The translations under genes and the position numbers were made by a program. Below the pieces are notes generated by a model. The model saw nothing but the letters and a program-made list of their open reading frames with translations. It was not told where the DNA came from and made no database searches. Below are positions 24,840-33,119 of a stretch of 64,000 nt of DNA, in pieces; position 1 is the stretch's first letter; each line of letters starts with the position of its first letter. Origin of the DNA: Microcella putealis (lineage in GTDB: Bacteria; Actinomycetota; Actinomycetes; Actinomycetales; Microbacteriaceae); assembly GCF_004216575.1 (NCBI RefSeq), contig NZ_SGWW01000003.1, positions 310,001 through 374,000 of the forward strand, read 5' to 3'.

Positions 24840-25862
24840 CTACGCGCTCGCGCGCACCACGATGTCGGTCGGCATGATCGTGCGGCGCGTCGTCTCTTCA
24901 CCGCGTAGCAGCTGCAGCAGGGTGCGGGCGAGCAGCCGACCCTGTTCTTCGGAGGGCTGACGAACCGTCGTCAGTTCGACCTCGCTCGTCAGCGCGGCGG
25001 GGCTGTCGTCGAAGCCCATGACCTTGACGTCGTCGGGCACGCGCAGGCCGCGCTCGCGCAGCGCCGTGACGGCACCGACGGCCATGAGGTCGCTCGCGAC
25101 GAACAGCCCGTCGATGCTCGCGTCGCGGTCGAGCAGCGTCCGTGCCGCACGCGCCCCGCCGGTCATCGTGAAGTCGCCGTCGGCGACGAGCGAGTCGTCG
25201 AGGCCCGCCGCCCGCATGGCGCGCTGGAACCCGGCCAGGCGATCGATGCCGGCCGGCATGTCAGCCGGGCCGGTGATCGACGCGATGCGCGAGCATCCGG
25301 CATCAATCAGGTACTGCGTGCCATCGGCGGCCGCCGACACGTTGTCGATGTCGATGAAGACGGGGTCGCCCACCTCGGGGTCGATCGGCCGTCCGCCGTA
25401 GACGACCGGCAGGTGCCTGCCGAGTTCGGTGAGGAACGCGTCGCCCACGTGGTGTGACACGACGAGCGCCCCGTCGACGTTGCCGCCGGTGAGGTAGGCG
25501 ATCGTCTTCTCTGCCGCCTCCGAGCGGGCGAGGTGCAGGTTCAGCACGTAGTCCGAGGCGTCGAGCTCGTCGGTGATGCCCTTCACGATCGCGGCGAAGT
25601 ACGGGTCGCCGAACAGGCGCGAGGTGTCCTCCGGCACGACGAGCGCGATGACCATCGAGCGGCGGTTGGCGAGCGAGCGCGCCGCACGGTTCGGCGTGTA
25701 GCCGAGGCGTGAGATCGCGGCCTGCACGTTCTCGATCACCTCGGGGCTCACCTTCGGCGAGCCGTTGACGACGCGCGACACGGTCGCCCGTGACACGCCC
25801 GCCTCCGCGGCGACCATTTCGAGCGTCGGAGCGACGCGGGCGGTGGTCGTGGCGGAGGTCAT
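24840..25862 (-). CDS. cebR: LacI-family regulator (CebR-like)
   Basis: A 340-residue LacI/GalR repressor. The helix-turn-helix PTLEMVAAEAGVSRATVSRVVNGSPKVSPEVIENVQAAISRLGYTPNRAARSL is followed by an effector domain with PVVYGGRPIDPEVGDPVFIDIDN. It lies downstream of the beta-glucosidase gene, the place of CebR-type regulators near ceb operons. Its ATG is six bases from TAGACT (minus strand, 25869-25874), so it has its own leaderless promoter even though it may also be read from the operon. The two GTGAGAGCGCTCTCAC-type operators at 30.8 kb, close to the Streptomyces CebR palindrome TGGGAGCGCTCCCA, are its expected targets. Confidence 0.78.
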   Translation of the reverse strand: MTSATTTARVAPTLEMVAAEAGVSRATVSRVVNGSPKVSPEVIENVQAAISRLGYTPNRAARSLANRRSMVIALVVPEDTSRLFGDPYFAAIVKGITDELDASDYVLNLHLARSEAAEKTIAYLTGGNVDGALVVSHHVGDAFLTELGRHLPVVYGGRPIDPEVGDPVFIDIDNVSAAADGTQYLIDAGCSRIASITGPADMPAGIDRLAGFQRAMRAAGLDDSLVADGDFTMTGGARAARTLLDRDASIDGLFVASDLMAVGAVTALRERGLRVPDDVKVMGFDDSPAALTSEVELTTVRQPSEEQGRLLARTLLQLLRGEETTRRTIMPTDIVVRASA

Positions 25863-25926
25863 AGGCGCAGTCTACGAGGGGGTAGCCAGGTAATCAGGCG
25901 GGCGAAACGCGAAACGGATGCGCGGC

Positions 25927-27378
25927 TCAGCCGGCCGCGATCGCGCGATCCGCGATGATCTGGCGGTACCGCATCCCGCTCGCCTTGATCGTGCGTTCCT
26001 GCGTCTCGTAGTCGACGCGAACGAGCCCGAAGCGCTTGTCGTAGCCCCACGCCCACTCGTAGTTGTCCATGAGCGACCAGTAGAAGTAGCCGTGCACGGG
26101 GGTGCCGGCGTCGATCGCGTCGAGCACGGCGGCGAGGTGCGCCTCAAGGAAGGCGGCGCGCTCGACGTCGTTCACGCTGCCGTCGGCCTCGACGACGTCG
26201 GTGTAGGCCGCGCCGTTCTCGGTGACGTAGAGCTCGATGCCCGCGTCCTTCGTGTAGTCGGTGTGCACGCGATTCAGCAGGCGGGTGAGGCCCTCGGGCT
26301 GCACCTCCCAGCCCATCGCGGTGGTCGGCAACTGGCGCGAGTGCCAGTGCACGCCCTCGGCGGCGGGGAACGGCGACAGCTTCGGCCGTTCGCTCGGCGC
26401 CGCGGTCGAGAGCCCCGCCGAGGGGTCGGGCTGGTCGCTGAGCGCGCCGCCGTGGTAGTAGTTGATGCCCAGCGCCTCGATCGGCGAACCGATGATCGCC
26501 AGGTCGCCCTCCTCGACCGGCAGCGACAGCTCGAGCGCGGTGAGGTCGTCGATGAGGTCGCTCGGGTACGCGCCCCGCACGATCGGGTCGATGAAGAGGC
26601 GGTTGTGCTGCGCGTCGATGCGGCGGGCCGCGTCAACGTCGCCCGGGTGGCTCGGGTCAACCGGGTCGGGCACCGTCATGTTGAGGGTGACGCCAAGCTT
26701 CAGCGCGGCATCGCGCTCGCGCAGCGCCTGAATCGTCAGGCCGTGGCCGAGCAGCAGGTGGTGGGCCGCGTCGAGCGAGGCCTGCGGCTCTTGACGCCCG
26801 GGGGCGTGCTCGCCCGAGAGGTAGCCCAGAAACGCCGAGCACCACGGCTCATTGAGCGTCGTCCAGTGCTCGATGCGGTCGCCGAGCACGTCGTGCACCG
26901 CGAGCGCGTAGTCACGGAAGCGGTACGCCGTGTCGCGCGCGGGCCAGCCGCCGGCCTCTTCGAGCGCCTGCGGCAGGTCCCAGTGGTAGAGGGTCAGCCA
27001 CGGCGTGATGCCGGCGGCGAGCAGCTCGTCGACGAGGCGCGAGTAGAAGTCGAGGCCCTGCGCGTTCGCGGTGCGCCCGTCGGGCTGCACGCGTGCCCAC
27101 GAGGTCGAGAAGCGGTAGGTGTCGACGCCGAGTTCGCGCATGAGCGCCACGTCGTCGCGGTAGCGGTCGTAGTGCTCGCAGGCGCGCGATCCGTCTTCGC
27201 CGCCGACGACGGCGCCCGGGATGCGCGCGAACGCATCCCAAATCGCGTCGCCTCGGCCGTCGCGATTGCTGGCGCCCTCGATTTGGTAGGCGGCGGTCGC
27301 CACCCCGAACCGGAAGCCGGTCGGGAAAGCGCGCGCGAGAGAAGACGCGCCCTGCGGCGCGGGGGTTACGAGGGTCAT
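25927..27378 (-). CDS. GH1 beta-glucosidase, intracellular
   Basis: A 483-residue glycoside hydrolase family 1 enzyme. The acid/base is Glu177 in TLNEPW and the nucleophile is Glu387 in YVTENGAAY; the N-terminal signature FPTGFRFGVATAAYQIEGA is complete, as is YFYWSLMDNYEWAWGYDKRFGLV. No signal peptide is present, so it hydrolyses imported cellobiose or other beta-glucosides in the cytoplasm. It overlaps the preceding permease stop by four bases (ATGA), making it the fourth gene of the operon. The counterpart in Streptomyces is BglC. Confidence 0.92.
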   Translation of the reverse strand: MTLVTPAPQGASSLARAFPTGFRFGVATAAYQIEGASNRDGRGDAIWDAFARIPGAVVGGEDGSRACEHYDRYRDDVALMRELGVDTYRFSTSWARVQPDGRTANAQGLDFYSRLVDELLAAGITPWLTLYHWDLPQALEEAGGWPARDTAYRFRDYALAVHDVLGDRIEHWTTLNEPWCSAFLGYLSGEHAPGRQEPQASLDAAHHLLLGHGLTIQALRERDAALKLGVTLNMTVPDPVDPSHPGDVDAARRIDAQHNRLFIDPIVRGAYPSDLIDDLTALELSLPVEEGDLAIIGSPIEALGINYYHGGALSDQPDPSAGLSTAAPSERPKLSPFPAAEGVHWHSRQLPTTAMGWEVQPEGLTRLLNRVHTDYTKDAGIELYVTENGAAYTDVVEADGSVNDVERAAFLEAHLAAVLDAIDAGTPVHGYFYWSLMDNYEWAWGYDKRFGLVRVDYETQERTIKASGMRYRQIIADRAIAAG

Positions 27379-28346
27379 CCCTTAACAGCTCCCTGCATGA
27401 TGCCGCTGACCAGGTGACGGCCGGCGACGGCGAACAGAATCAACAGTGGAATCGTCGACAGCAGCACGCCCGCCATGACGATCGAGTAGTCGACGAAGTA
27501 GTTGCTCTGCAAGAGCGACAGCGCGACGGGCAGTGTCGGATCTTGCCGGTCGAGCACGATGAACGGCCAGAAGAAGTTCGTCCACGTCGCAATGAAGATG
27601 AACAGGCCGAGCATGGCGGCGGCGGGGCGCGCGGCGGGCAGCGCCACCGACCAGAAGGTGCGGATCATGCTTGCCCCGTCGACGCGGGCGGCCTCGATGA
27701 GCTCGTACGGCAGCGCCTGCGAGAGGTACTGCGTCATCCAGAACACACCGAACGCGCTAACAATCGCGGGCAGAATCACGGCGCCGAGCGTGCCGGCGAG
27801 CTGCAGCTGGCTCATCGCGATGAACAGCGGCACGACGCCGAGTTGGGTGGGCACGGCCATCGTCGCGATGACGAAGACGAGCAGCCCGTTTTTGCCGCGG
27901 AACCGCAGCTTCGCGAACGCGAACCCGGCCAGCGTCGAGAACCATACGACGCTCGCGGCGACCACGGTCGAGACGATGATTGAGTTGCCGATCGCCTTCC
28001 AGAAGTTCACCGTCGGGTCGTTCAGCACGCTCGCGGCGTTCGCGAAGAAGTTGCCGCCCGGAATCGGCGAGATGCTGCGCTGCGTGATGGTCGACGCGTC
28101 GCCCGAGCCGATCAGGAACGACCAGTACAGCGGGAAGATCGACGCGAGCAGCACACCAATCAGGAAGGTGTAGCTGAACCAGCCGGGGCGCTGCACGGCG
28201 ACGCTCGCGCGGCGGCGACGGGCCTGGCTGGCCCGGAAACGTTCGCCGAGTGAGTGCGGCGGGCGAGCATCCGATCGGTGATTGTCGGCGGGCCGGTCGT
28301 TCGCCGCCTCGGGGGCGGGGGCGACGGGCAAGACGGGGGCGCTCAT
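27375..28346 (-). CDS. cebG: ABC sugar permease (CebG/MalG-like)
   Basis: A 323-residue permease with six predicted helices after a disordered N terminus of about 65 residues (Ala/Pro/Arg-rich). The EAA loop is LIEAARVDGASMIRTFWSVALPAARPA. ATG 28346 is chosen because it overlaps the stop of the preceding permease; longer upstream frames are rejected. It should form the cellobiose/cello-oligosaccharide channel with the preceding permease. The ATPase is not encoded nearby. Confidence 0.82.
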   Translation of the reverse strand: MSAPVLPVAPAPEAANDRPADNHRSDARPPHSLGERFRASQARRRRASVAVQRPGWFSYTFLIGVLLASIFPLYWSFLIGSGDASTITQRSISPIPGGNFFANAASVLNDPTVNFWKAIGNSIIVSTVVAASVVWFSTLAGFAFAKLRFRGKNGLLVFVIATMAVPTQLGVVPLFIAMSQLQLAGTLGAVILPAIVSAFGVFWMTQYLSQALPYELIEAARVDGASMIRTFWSVALPAARPAAAMLGLFIFIATWTNFFWPFIVLDRQDPTLPVALSLLQSNYFVDYSIVMAGVLLSTIPLLILFAVAGRHLVSGIMQGAVKG

Positions 28347-29365
28347 GCGGACACCTTCTCCTTCTCGGTCGACGCGGATGCGCGCTCGGCACGGCGCACC
28401 GCTCGCTTTTGCGAGGCGGTCACGCCCGACGAGCTCGCGATCAGGCGGGTGAGCGCCATGTTGATGAGGCCGACCAGCACGATGATGAGGAACAGCAGCC
28501 AGGCGACGGCGGCCGCGCGGCCGAAGTTCAGTTGCCCCCAGCCGAGGTTGTAGAGGTACAGGGTGATGGTCATCCACTGGCTGTTCGCGCCGCCCTGACC
28601 GAACTGGTCGTACAGGCGCGGCTCGTCGAAGATCTGCAGCCCACCGATCGTCGAGGTGATGATGACGAAGATGAGGGTCGGGCGCAGTTGCGGGATGGTG
28701 ATCGAGAAGAAGCGGCGAATCGGGCCGGCCCCGTCGATGGCGGCGGCCTCGTAATAGTCGCGCGGGATCGCCTGCATGGCGGCAAGCAGAATCAGCGCCG
28801 TGTACCCGGTCCAGCGAAAGTTGACCATGGTGGCGATCGCGAAGTGACTCGCGAGGGCGTCGGAGTGCCAGCCAATCGGGCTGATGCCGACATTGCCGAG
28901 CAGCGTGTTCACGAGCCCGTACTGGTCACCGAACATGTTGCTGAAGATCAGGGTGACGGCGACGGGGGCGACGACGAAAGGCAGCAGCACGCCCATGCGC
29001 CAGAAGGTCTTGGCGCGCAGGTTCTGGTCGAGCACCGCGGCGACGACGAGCGCGAAGGCCACCTGCGGCACGGCCGAAATCAGGAAGATCGAGAAAGTGT
29101 TGCGCAGCGCGACCCAGAACGGGGTCTGCTGCAGCACGAAGGCGAAGTTGTCGAGGCCGACGAAGTCACCCTGGCCGCCGATGAGGTTCCACTCGTGCAC
29201 GCTCACCCACGCCGTGTAGACGAGGGGGAAGAGGCCGGTGATCGCGAAGAGGATGAAGAATGGCGAGATGTAGAGGTACGGTGAGAATTTCACGTCCCAG
29301 CGCGACAGCTTCTGCGAGAACGCGAGGCGGCGCACCGGGCGCTCGTCGACGGCGACGGCGGTCAT
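28343..29365 (-). CDS. cebF: ABC sugar permease (CebF/MalF-like)
   Basis: A 340-residue permease. The first helix is YLYISPFFILFAITGLFPLVYTAWVSV and the EAA loop is YEAAAIDGAGPIRRFFSITIPQLRP. The C terminus is highly charged (ASQKRAVRRAERASASTEKEKVSA). The ribosome site GAAGGAG stands upstream of the ATG, between the gene and the large hairpin at 29397-29433. It is separated from the binding-protein gene by that hairpin, an arrangement that usually lowers permease relative to binding-protein levels. Confidence 0.83.
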   Translation of the reverse strand: MTAVAVDERPVRRLAFSQKLSRWDVKFSPYLYISPFFILFAITGLFPLVYTAWVSVHEWNLIGGQGDFVGLDNFAFVLQQTPFWVALRNTFSIFLISAVPQVAFALVVAAVLDQNLRAKTFWRMGVLLPFVVAPVAVTLIFSNMFGDQYGLVNTLLGNVGISPIGWHSDALASHFAIATMVNFRWTGYTALILLAAMQAIPRDYYEAAAIDGAGPIRRFFSITIPQLRPTLIFVIITSTIGGLQIFDEPRLYDQFGQGGANSQWMTITLYLYNLGWGQLNFGRAAAVAWLLFLIIVLVGLINMALTRLIASSSGVTASQKRAVRRAERASASTEKEKVSA

Positions 29366-29396
29366 GGCGGCTCCTTCAGTAAGTGCGGGGTGGGAT

Positions 29397-29433
29397 GGGG
29401 GTGCCGCTGTCGCGTTCGCGACGCGGCACCCCC
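29397..29433 (-). repeat. Long intercistronic hairpin between binding protein and permease genes
   Basis: GGGGGTGCCGC (29397-29407) pairs with GCGGCACCCCC (29423-29433), and the inner GTCGCG (29409-29414) pairs with CGCGAC (29417-29422): 17 base pairs with one bulged T and a 2-base apex. There is no T-run on the transcribed strand and the ribosome site of the next gene follows, so it is more likely an mRNA-stabilising or partial-termination element than a full terminator. Confidence 0.7.
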
Positions 29434-29462
29434 GATGGTGAGCGGATGCTCGGTGCGGCTCG

Positions 29463-30758
29463 CTAGAGCGAGTTCACCTCGTCGACCCACTGCTGCCACG
29501 ACTCTTCGATCGTGTGCGTGGCGTCGACATCAACGCGGGTCAGCGCTCGCTGCATTGCGTCGTTGATGGGGAAGTACTTCACGCTCTTGAAAGGCGCGAC
29601 GTCGATCGCCTGCGAGCGGTCGATGAGGATCTCGCCCACGGGGGCGTCGTTGAAGTACGGGTTGGTGGCGCCGGTCAGCGTCTCGCTCTCGTACGCGTCA
29701 ACCTGGCTCGGGAAGGTGCCGGCCGCGGCGAACGCGGTGAGCTGCTGCTCGGGGGCGGTCAGCCACGCGGCGAGCTTCGTCGCCTCGTCGATGTTCTGAC
29801 CCTGGGCGGGAACGGTCAGGTACGAGCCGCCCCAGTTGCCGCCGCCACCGGGGAAGACGTTGGCGATGTCCCAGCCCTCAACCTCGGGGGCGTTGCCCTC
29901 GATGACACCGAGCATCCAGCCCGGGCAGAGCATGGTGGCGAAGGCTCCGTTGGCGAGGCCGGCGAACCAGTCGTCGCTCCACTGGCCGAGCTTGGCCGAC
30001 AGGGTCGCGCTGTTCTCGAGCACCTCGGTGTAGATGGCCTCGACCTCGGCGTTCTCGGTGGCGATGACGGTGCCGTCGGCCTCTTCGTAGGCGAACTCAA
30101 CCTGGTTGATCATGCCCTGGTAGGTGGCGCCGGCCGAGTCGAACCAGGCCTGGCCAGTCGCGGCGACGTACTCCTCGCCGACACCGAAGTAGGTGTCCCA
30201 GTCGCCCTCGAGCAGCTCGGCCACCTCGGTGCGGTCGGTCGGCAGCCCGGCGGCCTCGAACAGGTCGGCGCGGTAGCAGACGGCCTCGGGGCCGATGTCG
30301 GTGCCGTATGCGACCAAGCGGCCGTCGGCGTCCGTGGCGGCCGCGGTCTTCCAGTCGACCCAGCGGTCGGCGACGGCGTCATCGCTGAGGTCGGCGAGAC
30401 GGTCGCTGTACTGCATCATCTCGGCGAACCAGTCGACCTCGACGGCCTCAATGTCGGCGAGGCCGCTGCCAGCGCCGAGCTTGGTGAAGAAGTTGTCGCG
30501 GGCCTCGTTCGAGGTCGCGGCGCGGTTGTGCACGATCGTCACGCCGGGGTTCTCGGCCTCGTACTGGGCGAAGAGCTCGTCGGTGTAGCCGAAGTCGTTG
30601 AACGTAGCGACGGTCAGGGTGATGGGGTTGTCGGCCGAGGCCGGCTCTCCGCCGGAGCCGGCGGTGTCTGCCGTGCCGGCGCAGCCGGTGGCGAGAAGGG
30701 CGAATGCGGCGGCGCCAGCGATGGCGGCCGTCGCAGAGGTGCGGCGCGAAAGCGTCAC
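29463..30758 (-). CDS. cebE: Cello-oligosaccharide ABC binding lipoprotein
   Basis: A 431-residue family-1 solute-binding protein. The signal peptide TLSRRTSATAAIAGAAAFALLATGC ends in a lipobox with Cys26. The mature part starts ITLTVATFNDFGYTDELFAQYEAENPGV. The GTG at 30758 is preferred: AAAGGAG lies five bases upstream and the signal peptide begins there; the longer frame would run into the operators. It heads the ceb operon. The GH1 gene and CebR-type operators suggest cellobiose/cellotriose as ligand; other beta-glucosides are possible. Confidence 0.83.
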   Translation of the reverse strand: MTLSRRTSATAAIAGAAAFALLATGCAGTADTAGSGGEPASADNPITLTVATFNDFGYTDELFAQYEAENPGVTIVHNRAATSNEARDNFFTKLGAGSGLADIEAVEVDWFAEMMQYSDRLADLSDDAVADRWVDWKTAAATDADGRLVAYGTDIGPEAVCYRADLFEAAGLPTDRTEVAELLEGDWDTYFGVGEEYVAATGQAWFDSAGATYQGMINQVEFAYEEADGTVIATENAEVEAIYTEVLENSATLSAKLGQWSDDWFAGLANGAFATMLCPGWMLGVIEGNAPEVEGWDIANVFPGGGGNWGGSYLTVPAQGQNIDEATKLAAWLTAPEQQLTAFAAAGTFPSQVDAYESETLTGATNPYFNDAPVGEILIDRSQAIDVAPFKSVKYFPINDAMQRALTRVDVDATHTIEESWQQWVDEVNSL

Positions 30759-30820
30759 GGTCACTCCTTTGTGCGTGGATGGGTGCTCGACATCGAGCGG
30801 GGGTGTGAGCGAGGCTCGGC

Positions 30821-30836
30821 GTGAAAGCGCTCTCAC
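30821..30836. promoter_or_regulatory. CebR-type operator 1
   Basis: GTGAAAGCGCTCTCAC, one mismatch from a perfect 16-bp palindrome, lying downstream of the predicted transcription start of the ceb operon. It resembles the Streptomyces CebR site TGGGAGCGCTCCCA with A/T in place of G/C at the flank positions. Confidence 0.75.
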
Positions 30837-30845
30837 AGTCGGGCC

Positions 30846-30861
30846 GTGAGAGCGCTCTCAC
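30846..30861. promoter_or_regulatory. CebR-type operator 2 (perfect palindrome)
   Basis: GTGAGAGCGCTCTCAC is a perfect 16-bp palindrome 25 bases centre to centre from operator 1. It covers the expected start of transcription, so bound repressor would block initiation or early elongation. Two LacI-type sites at this spacing (about 2.4 helical turns) could be occupied by two dimers. Confidence 0.8.
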
Positions 30862-30871
30862 GTTGGCGGTC

Positions 30872-30901
30872 ACGCTAGACCCGTTTACTGCAACGTGTCA
30901 A
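30872..30901 (-). promoter_or_regulatory. Promoter of the ceb operon
   Basis: On the minus strand TTGACA (30901-30896) and TAGCGT (30877-30872) are 18 bases apart: a consensus -35 and a TANNNT-type -10. Transcription would begin near 30865, inside or just before operator 2. Confidence 0.75.
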
Positions 30902-30964
30902 GAAACATTCCACAGAAAAGATGAAACAGCTGGTCAGGTGCCACAAATTGTTGAATCGCGAGCG

Positions 30965-30997
30965 GCGGATGCGCGCGGTTGCGCACCGCGCATCCGC
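30965..30997. repeat. GCGGATGCGCG inverted repeat upstream of the amidase gene
   Basis: GCGGATGCGCG (30965-30975) and CGCGCATCCGC (30987-30997) form an 11-bp perfect inverted repeat with an 11-base loop. It lies between the divergent ceb operon and the amidase gene. The arms are made of the GGATGCG word frequent in this genome. It could be a bidirectional hairpin or a REP-like element. Confidence 0.55.
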
Positions 30998-31046
30998 TCC
31001 CGTGGGCAACCCGGCTCGAAAAATGACGAGCAGTTACGATAGAGAC

Positions 31047-31997
31047 GTGACTGATTCGCTCTCCCGCCCCCGTTCACGCCGTCGCCGCTGGGTCATACCC
31101 GCCATGATCAGCACCGCGGCGCTCGTTCTGACGGTGGGTGTGGTGGGTGTGGTGCTCGCGCTGCAGCCGAGCGAACCTGTTGACGCGGCGACAAGCACAC
31201 CGCCGCCCGCGGTAGAGCCGACGCCGGCCGAGACTGCTGAGCCCGAGCCAGCATTTGAGCTCATCGTTCCCGATGCGTTGGGCGGCAGCCTCGTGGGCGG
31301 TGAGACCGTGGCGCTGAGCGGTACCGCGCTCGACGAGGTCGTGACGGTGACGGTGGGCGGCCAGGCCGTCGACGCGACGATCACCGAGGGCAGCATTGAG
31401 TTCGCAGCGCCGCGTTCCGAGCGCTACACGGCCGGCCCCGTCGACGTCACATTCGCTGACGCGAGCGGGCAGACCCTGGCGACCGCGAGCTACGACTACC
31501 GCGTCACGACGCCGGTCGACCAGCAGATGGAATACGCCTTTAAACACTGGCAGGACTACAACCTCGCCGACTGGAACACCTTCAACCCGAGCGGTGGCGA
31601 CTGCATGAACTTCGTGTCGCAAACGCTGTTCGCCCGCGGGTGGCAGATGACCGACAACTGGTTCAGCTACAACGGCGGAACCGACTTCTCGAGCGCATGG
31701 GTCTACGTGCCCACCTTCGACAGCTGGCTGCGCAGCGAGGCGCCCAACGGTGTCGAATACATCCCATACGAGCAGCGTGACCGCCTGACGGTCGGCGACA
31801 TCGTCGTGTTCGACTTCAACTACAACGGCACGCCCGACCACATTCAGATCGTCTCGGCTGTCGAAATCGTGGACGGCCAGACCACGATCAAGATGGTCGG
31901 CCACAACCGCGACAGTGACTACCGCGATCTCGACGAGACGCTGACCGTTGACCACCCGGGCGGGCTCGCCTGGTTCTACAGCGTGCCCTCGGTCTAG
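31047..31997 (+). CDS. Secreted amidase-domain protein
   Basis: A 316-residue protein: a basic cytoplasmic start (SRPRSRRRRW), one membrane/signal segment (VIPAMISTAALVLTVGVVGVVLAL), a Pro/Thr/Glu linker, an Ig-like beta domain (SLVGGETVALSGTALDEVVTVTVGGQAV) and a C-terminal putative amidase domain (PF12671-like). That domain carries DCMNFVSQTLFARGW (candidate Cys) and GTPDHIQIVSAV (candidate His), as in NlpC/CHAP-like folds. It probably acts at the cell wall. GTG 31047 lies six bases from TACGAT (31035-31040), a leaderless layout; ATG 31023 has no ribosome site. Confidence 0.7.
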   Translation: MTDSLSRPRSRRRRWVIPAMISTAALVLTVGVVGVVLALQPSEPVDAATSTPPPAVEPTPAETAEPEPAFELIVPDALGGSLVGGETVALSGTALDEVVTVTVGGQAVDATITEGSIEFAAPRSERYTAGPVDVTFADASGQTLATASYDYRVTTPVDQQMEYAFKHWQDYNLADWNTFNPSGGDCMNFVSQTLFARGWQMTDNWFSYNGGTDFSSAWVYVPTFDSWLRSEAPNGVEYIPYEQRDRLTVGDIVVFDFNYNGTPDHIQIVSAVEIVDGQTTIKMVGHNRDSDYRDLDETLTVDHPGGLAWFYSVPSV

Positions 31998-32034
31998 AGA
32001 CACGCTCGCGCCGCACTGGCGCTCAGCCGCTAGG

Positions 32035-33112
32035 TGTACCCGGTCATGATGTTGGTGACACTCGGCTGATCGGGGGTTGGCCTCCGCAGGCGGTGTGTGC
32101 TCGAGCGTAGTTGTAGTGCTCAAGCCATGGAGCGAGAGCGTCATGACGGGCCTGGTTCGTCAGAAACGGGTGCCGGTATGCCCAGTTCTCTTGCAGGGTT
32201 CGGTTGAACCGTTCGGCCTTGCCGTTCTGCCACGGGCAGTGCGGCCGGGTTCTCACGTGCCGCGCGCCAAGCAGTTTGAGCGTGTCTTGGAAAGCGTGGG
32301 AGATGACGTAGTTCTTCGCGTTGTCCGTCATCACGCCTCGAATCGCGACGCCATGCTGGGCGAAGAACGCTGCTGCTGCAGTGAGGAACGCAGCGCAGGT
32401 GGTGCCTTTTTCGTCCGGCAGGATTTGAGCGAACGCGAGCCGAGAGTGGTCATCGACCGCGACGTGAACGAAGTCAAAGCCGAGCTTGCGGGATCGGTCC
32501 CGGCGACGGTCGTGATCGATCACGGTCGGGCCGTCGATTCGCCACCCGCCGCCGTCCGGGATGCGGCCGAGTTTCTTCACGTCGACGTGGATCAGATCGC
32601 CCGGGTTGTCGTGCTCGTAACGCAGCTGCGTGGTTCGGGAGGCGCGAATGCGGATCCCGGTGACCGGGTCCAGCTCATGCAGTCGCGGCAGTCCTGCCCG
32701 GGCGATGATCCGCGATGCCGTGGAGGCGCTGACCTCGAACCGCAACGCGAGCTCGTCACGCCCGATCCGTTCAGCCTGACGCGCCGCGAGCAGCTGGCTC
32801 ACGACCGTGGTGGGCGTCGCGGTTGGTGATCGCCGCGGCCGTGATGAGCGATCGACCAACCCGGTGACACCCTGACTTCGGAAGCGCCCCATCCAACGGT
32901 GAGCGCACTGTCGTGAAATACCGAGCTCTTTCGCAACGTGAGAGATCGGGCGACCCTGCAACACCCGCTCGACCAGAATCATTCGGCCGGCAGGCGCCAG
33001 CCTCGCATTACGGTGGACCAAGAGAAGGCCTTCCTCTTCGATGGCGTTAGACACCACTCAGAATGAAGGCCTTCTCCTCAACTACGTGTCACCAAGCTGC
33101 TGACCGGGTACA
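32035..33112 (-). mobile_element. Complete IS481-family insertion sequence
   Basis: The ends carry imperfect terminal inverted repeats starting TGTACCCGGTCA and continuing to TTGGTGACAC (left 32035-32059, right 33088-33112, four differences in 25 bases). A 6-bp direct repeat GCTAGG flanks both ends (32029-32034 and 33113-33118), the target duplication. The element is 1078 bp, with a single transposase gene, and landed in the gap between two convergent genes, one base beyond the lyase stop region, so it breaks nothing visible. Confidence 0.9.
32044..33057 (-). CDS. IS481-family transposase
   Basis: A 337-residue transposase. The helix-turn-helix region (RPISHVAKELGISRQCAHRWMGRFRSQG) precedes the DDE integrase core: first Asp in DLIHVDVKKLGRIPDGGGWRIDG, second in HVAVDDHSRLAFAQILPDEKG or the MTDNAKNY strand, and Glu in CPWQNGKAERFNRTLQENW. 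The reading frame is intact and near full length, so the element may be active. It starts with GTG-GTG just inside the right terminal repeat. Confidence 0.92.
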   Translation of the reverse strand: MVSNAIEEEGLLLVHRNARLAPAGRMILVERVLQGRPISHVAKELGISRQCAHRWMGRFRSQGVTGLVDRSSRPRRSPTATPTTVVSQLLAARQAERIGRDELALRFEVSASTASRIIARAGLPRLHELDPVTGIRIRASRTTQLRYEHDNPGDLIHVDVKKLGRIPDGGGWRIDGPTVIDHDRRRDRSRKLGFDFVHVAVDDHSRLAFAQILPDEKGTTCAAFLTAAAAFFAQHGVAIRGVMTDNAKNYVISHAFQDTLKLLGARHVRTRPHCPWQNGKAERFNRTLQENWAYRHPFLTNQARHDALAPWLEHYNYARAHTACGGQPPISRVSPTS

Positions 33113-33119
33113 GCTAGGG

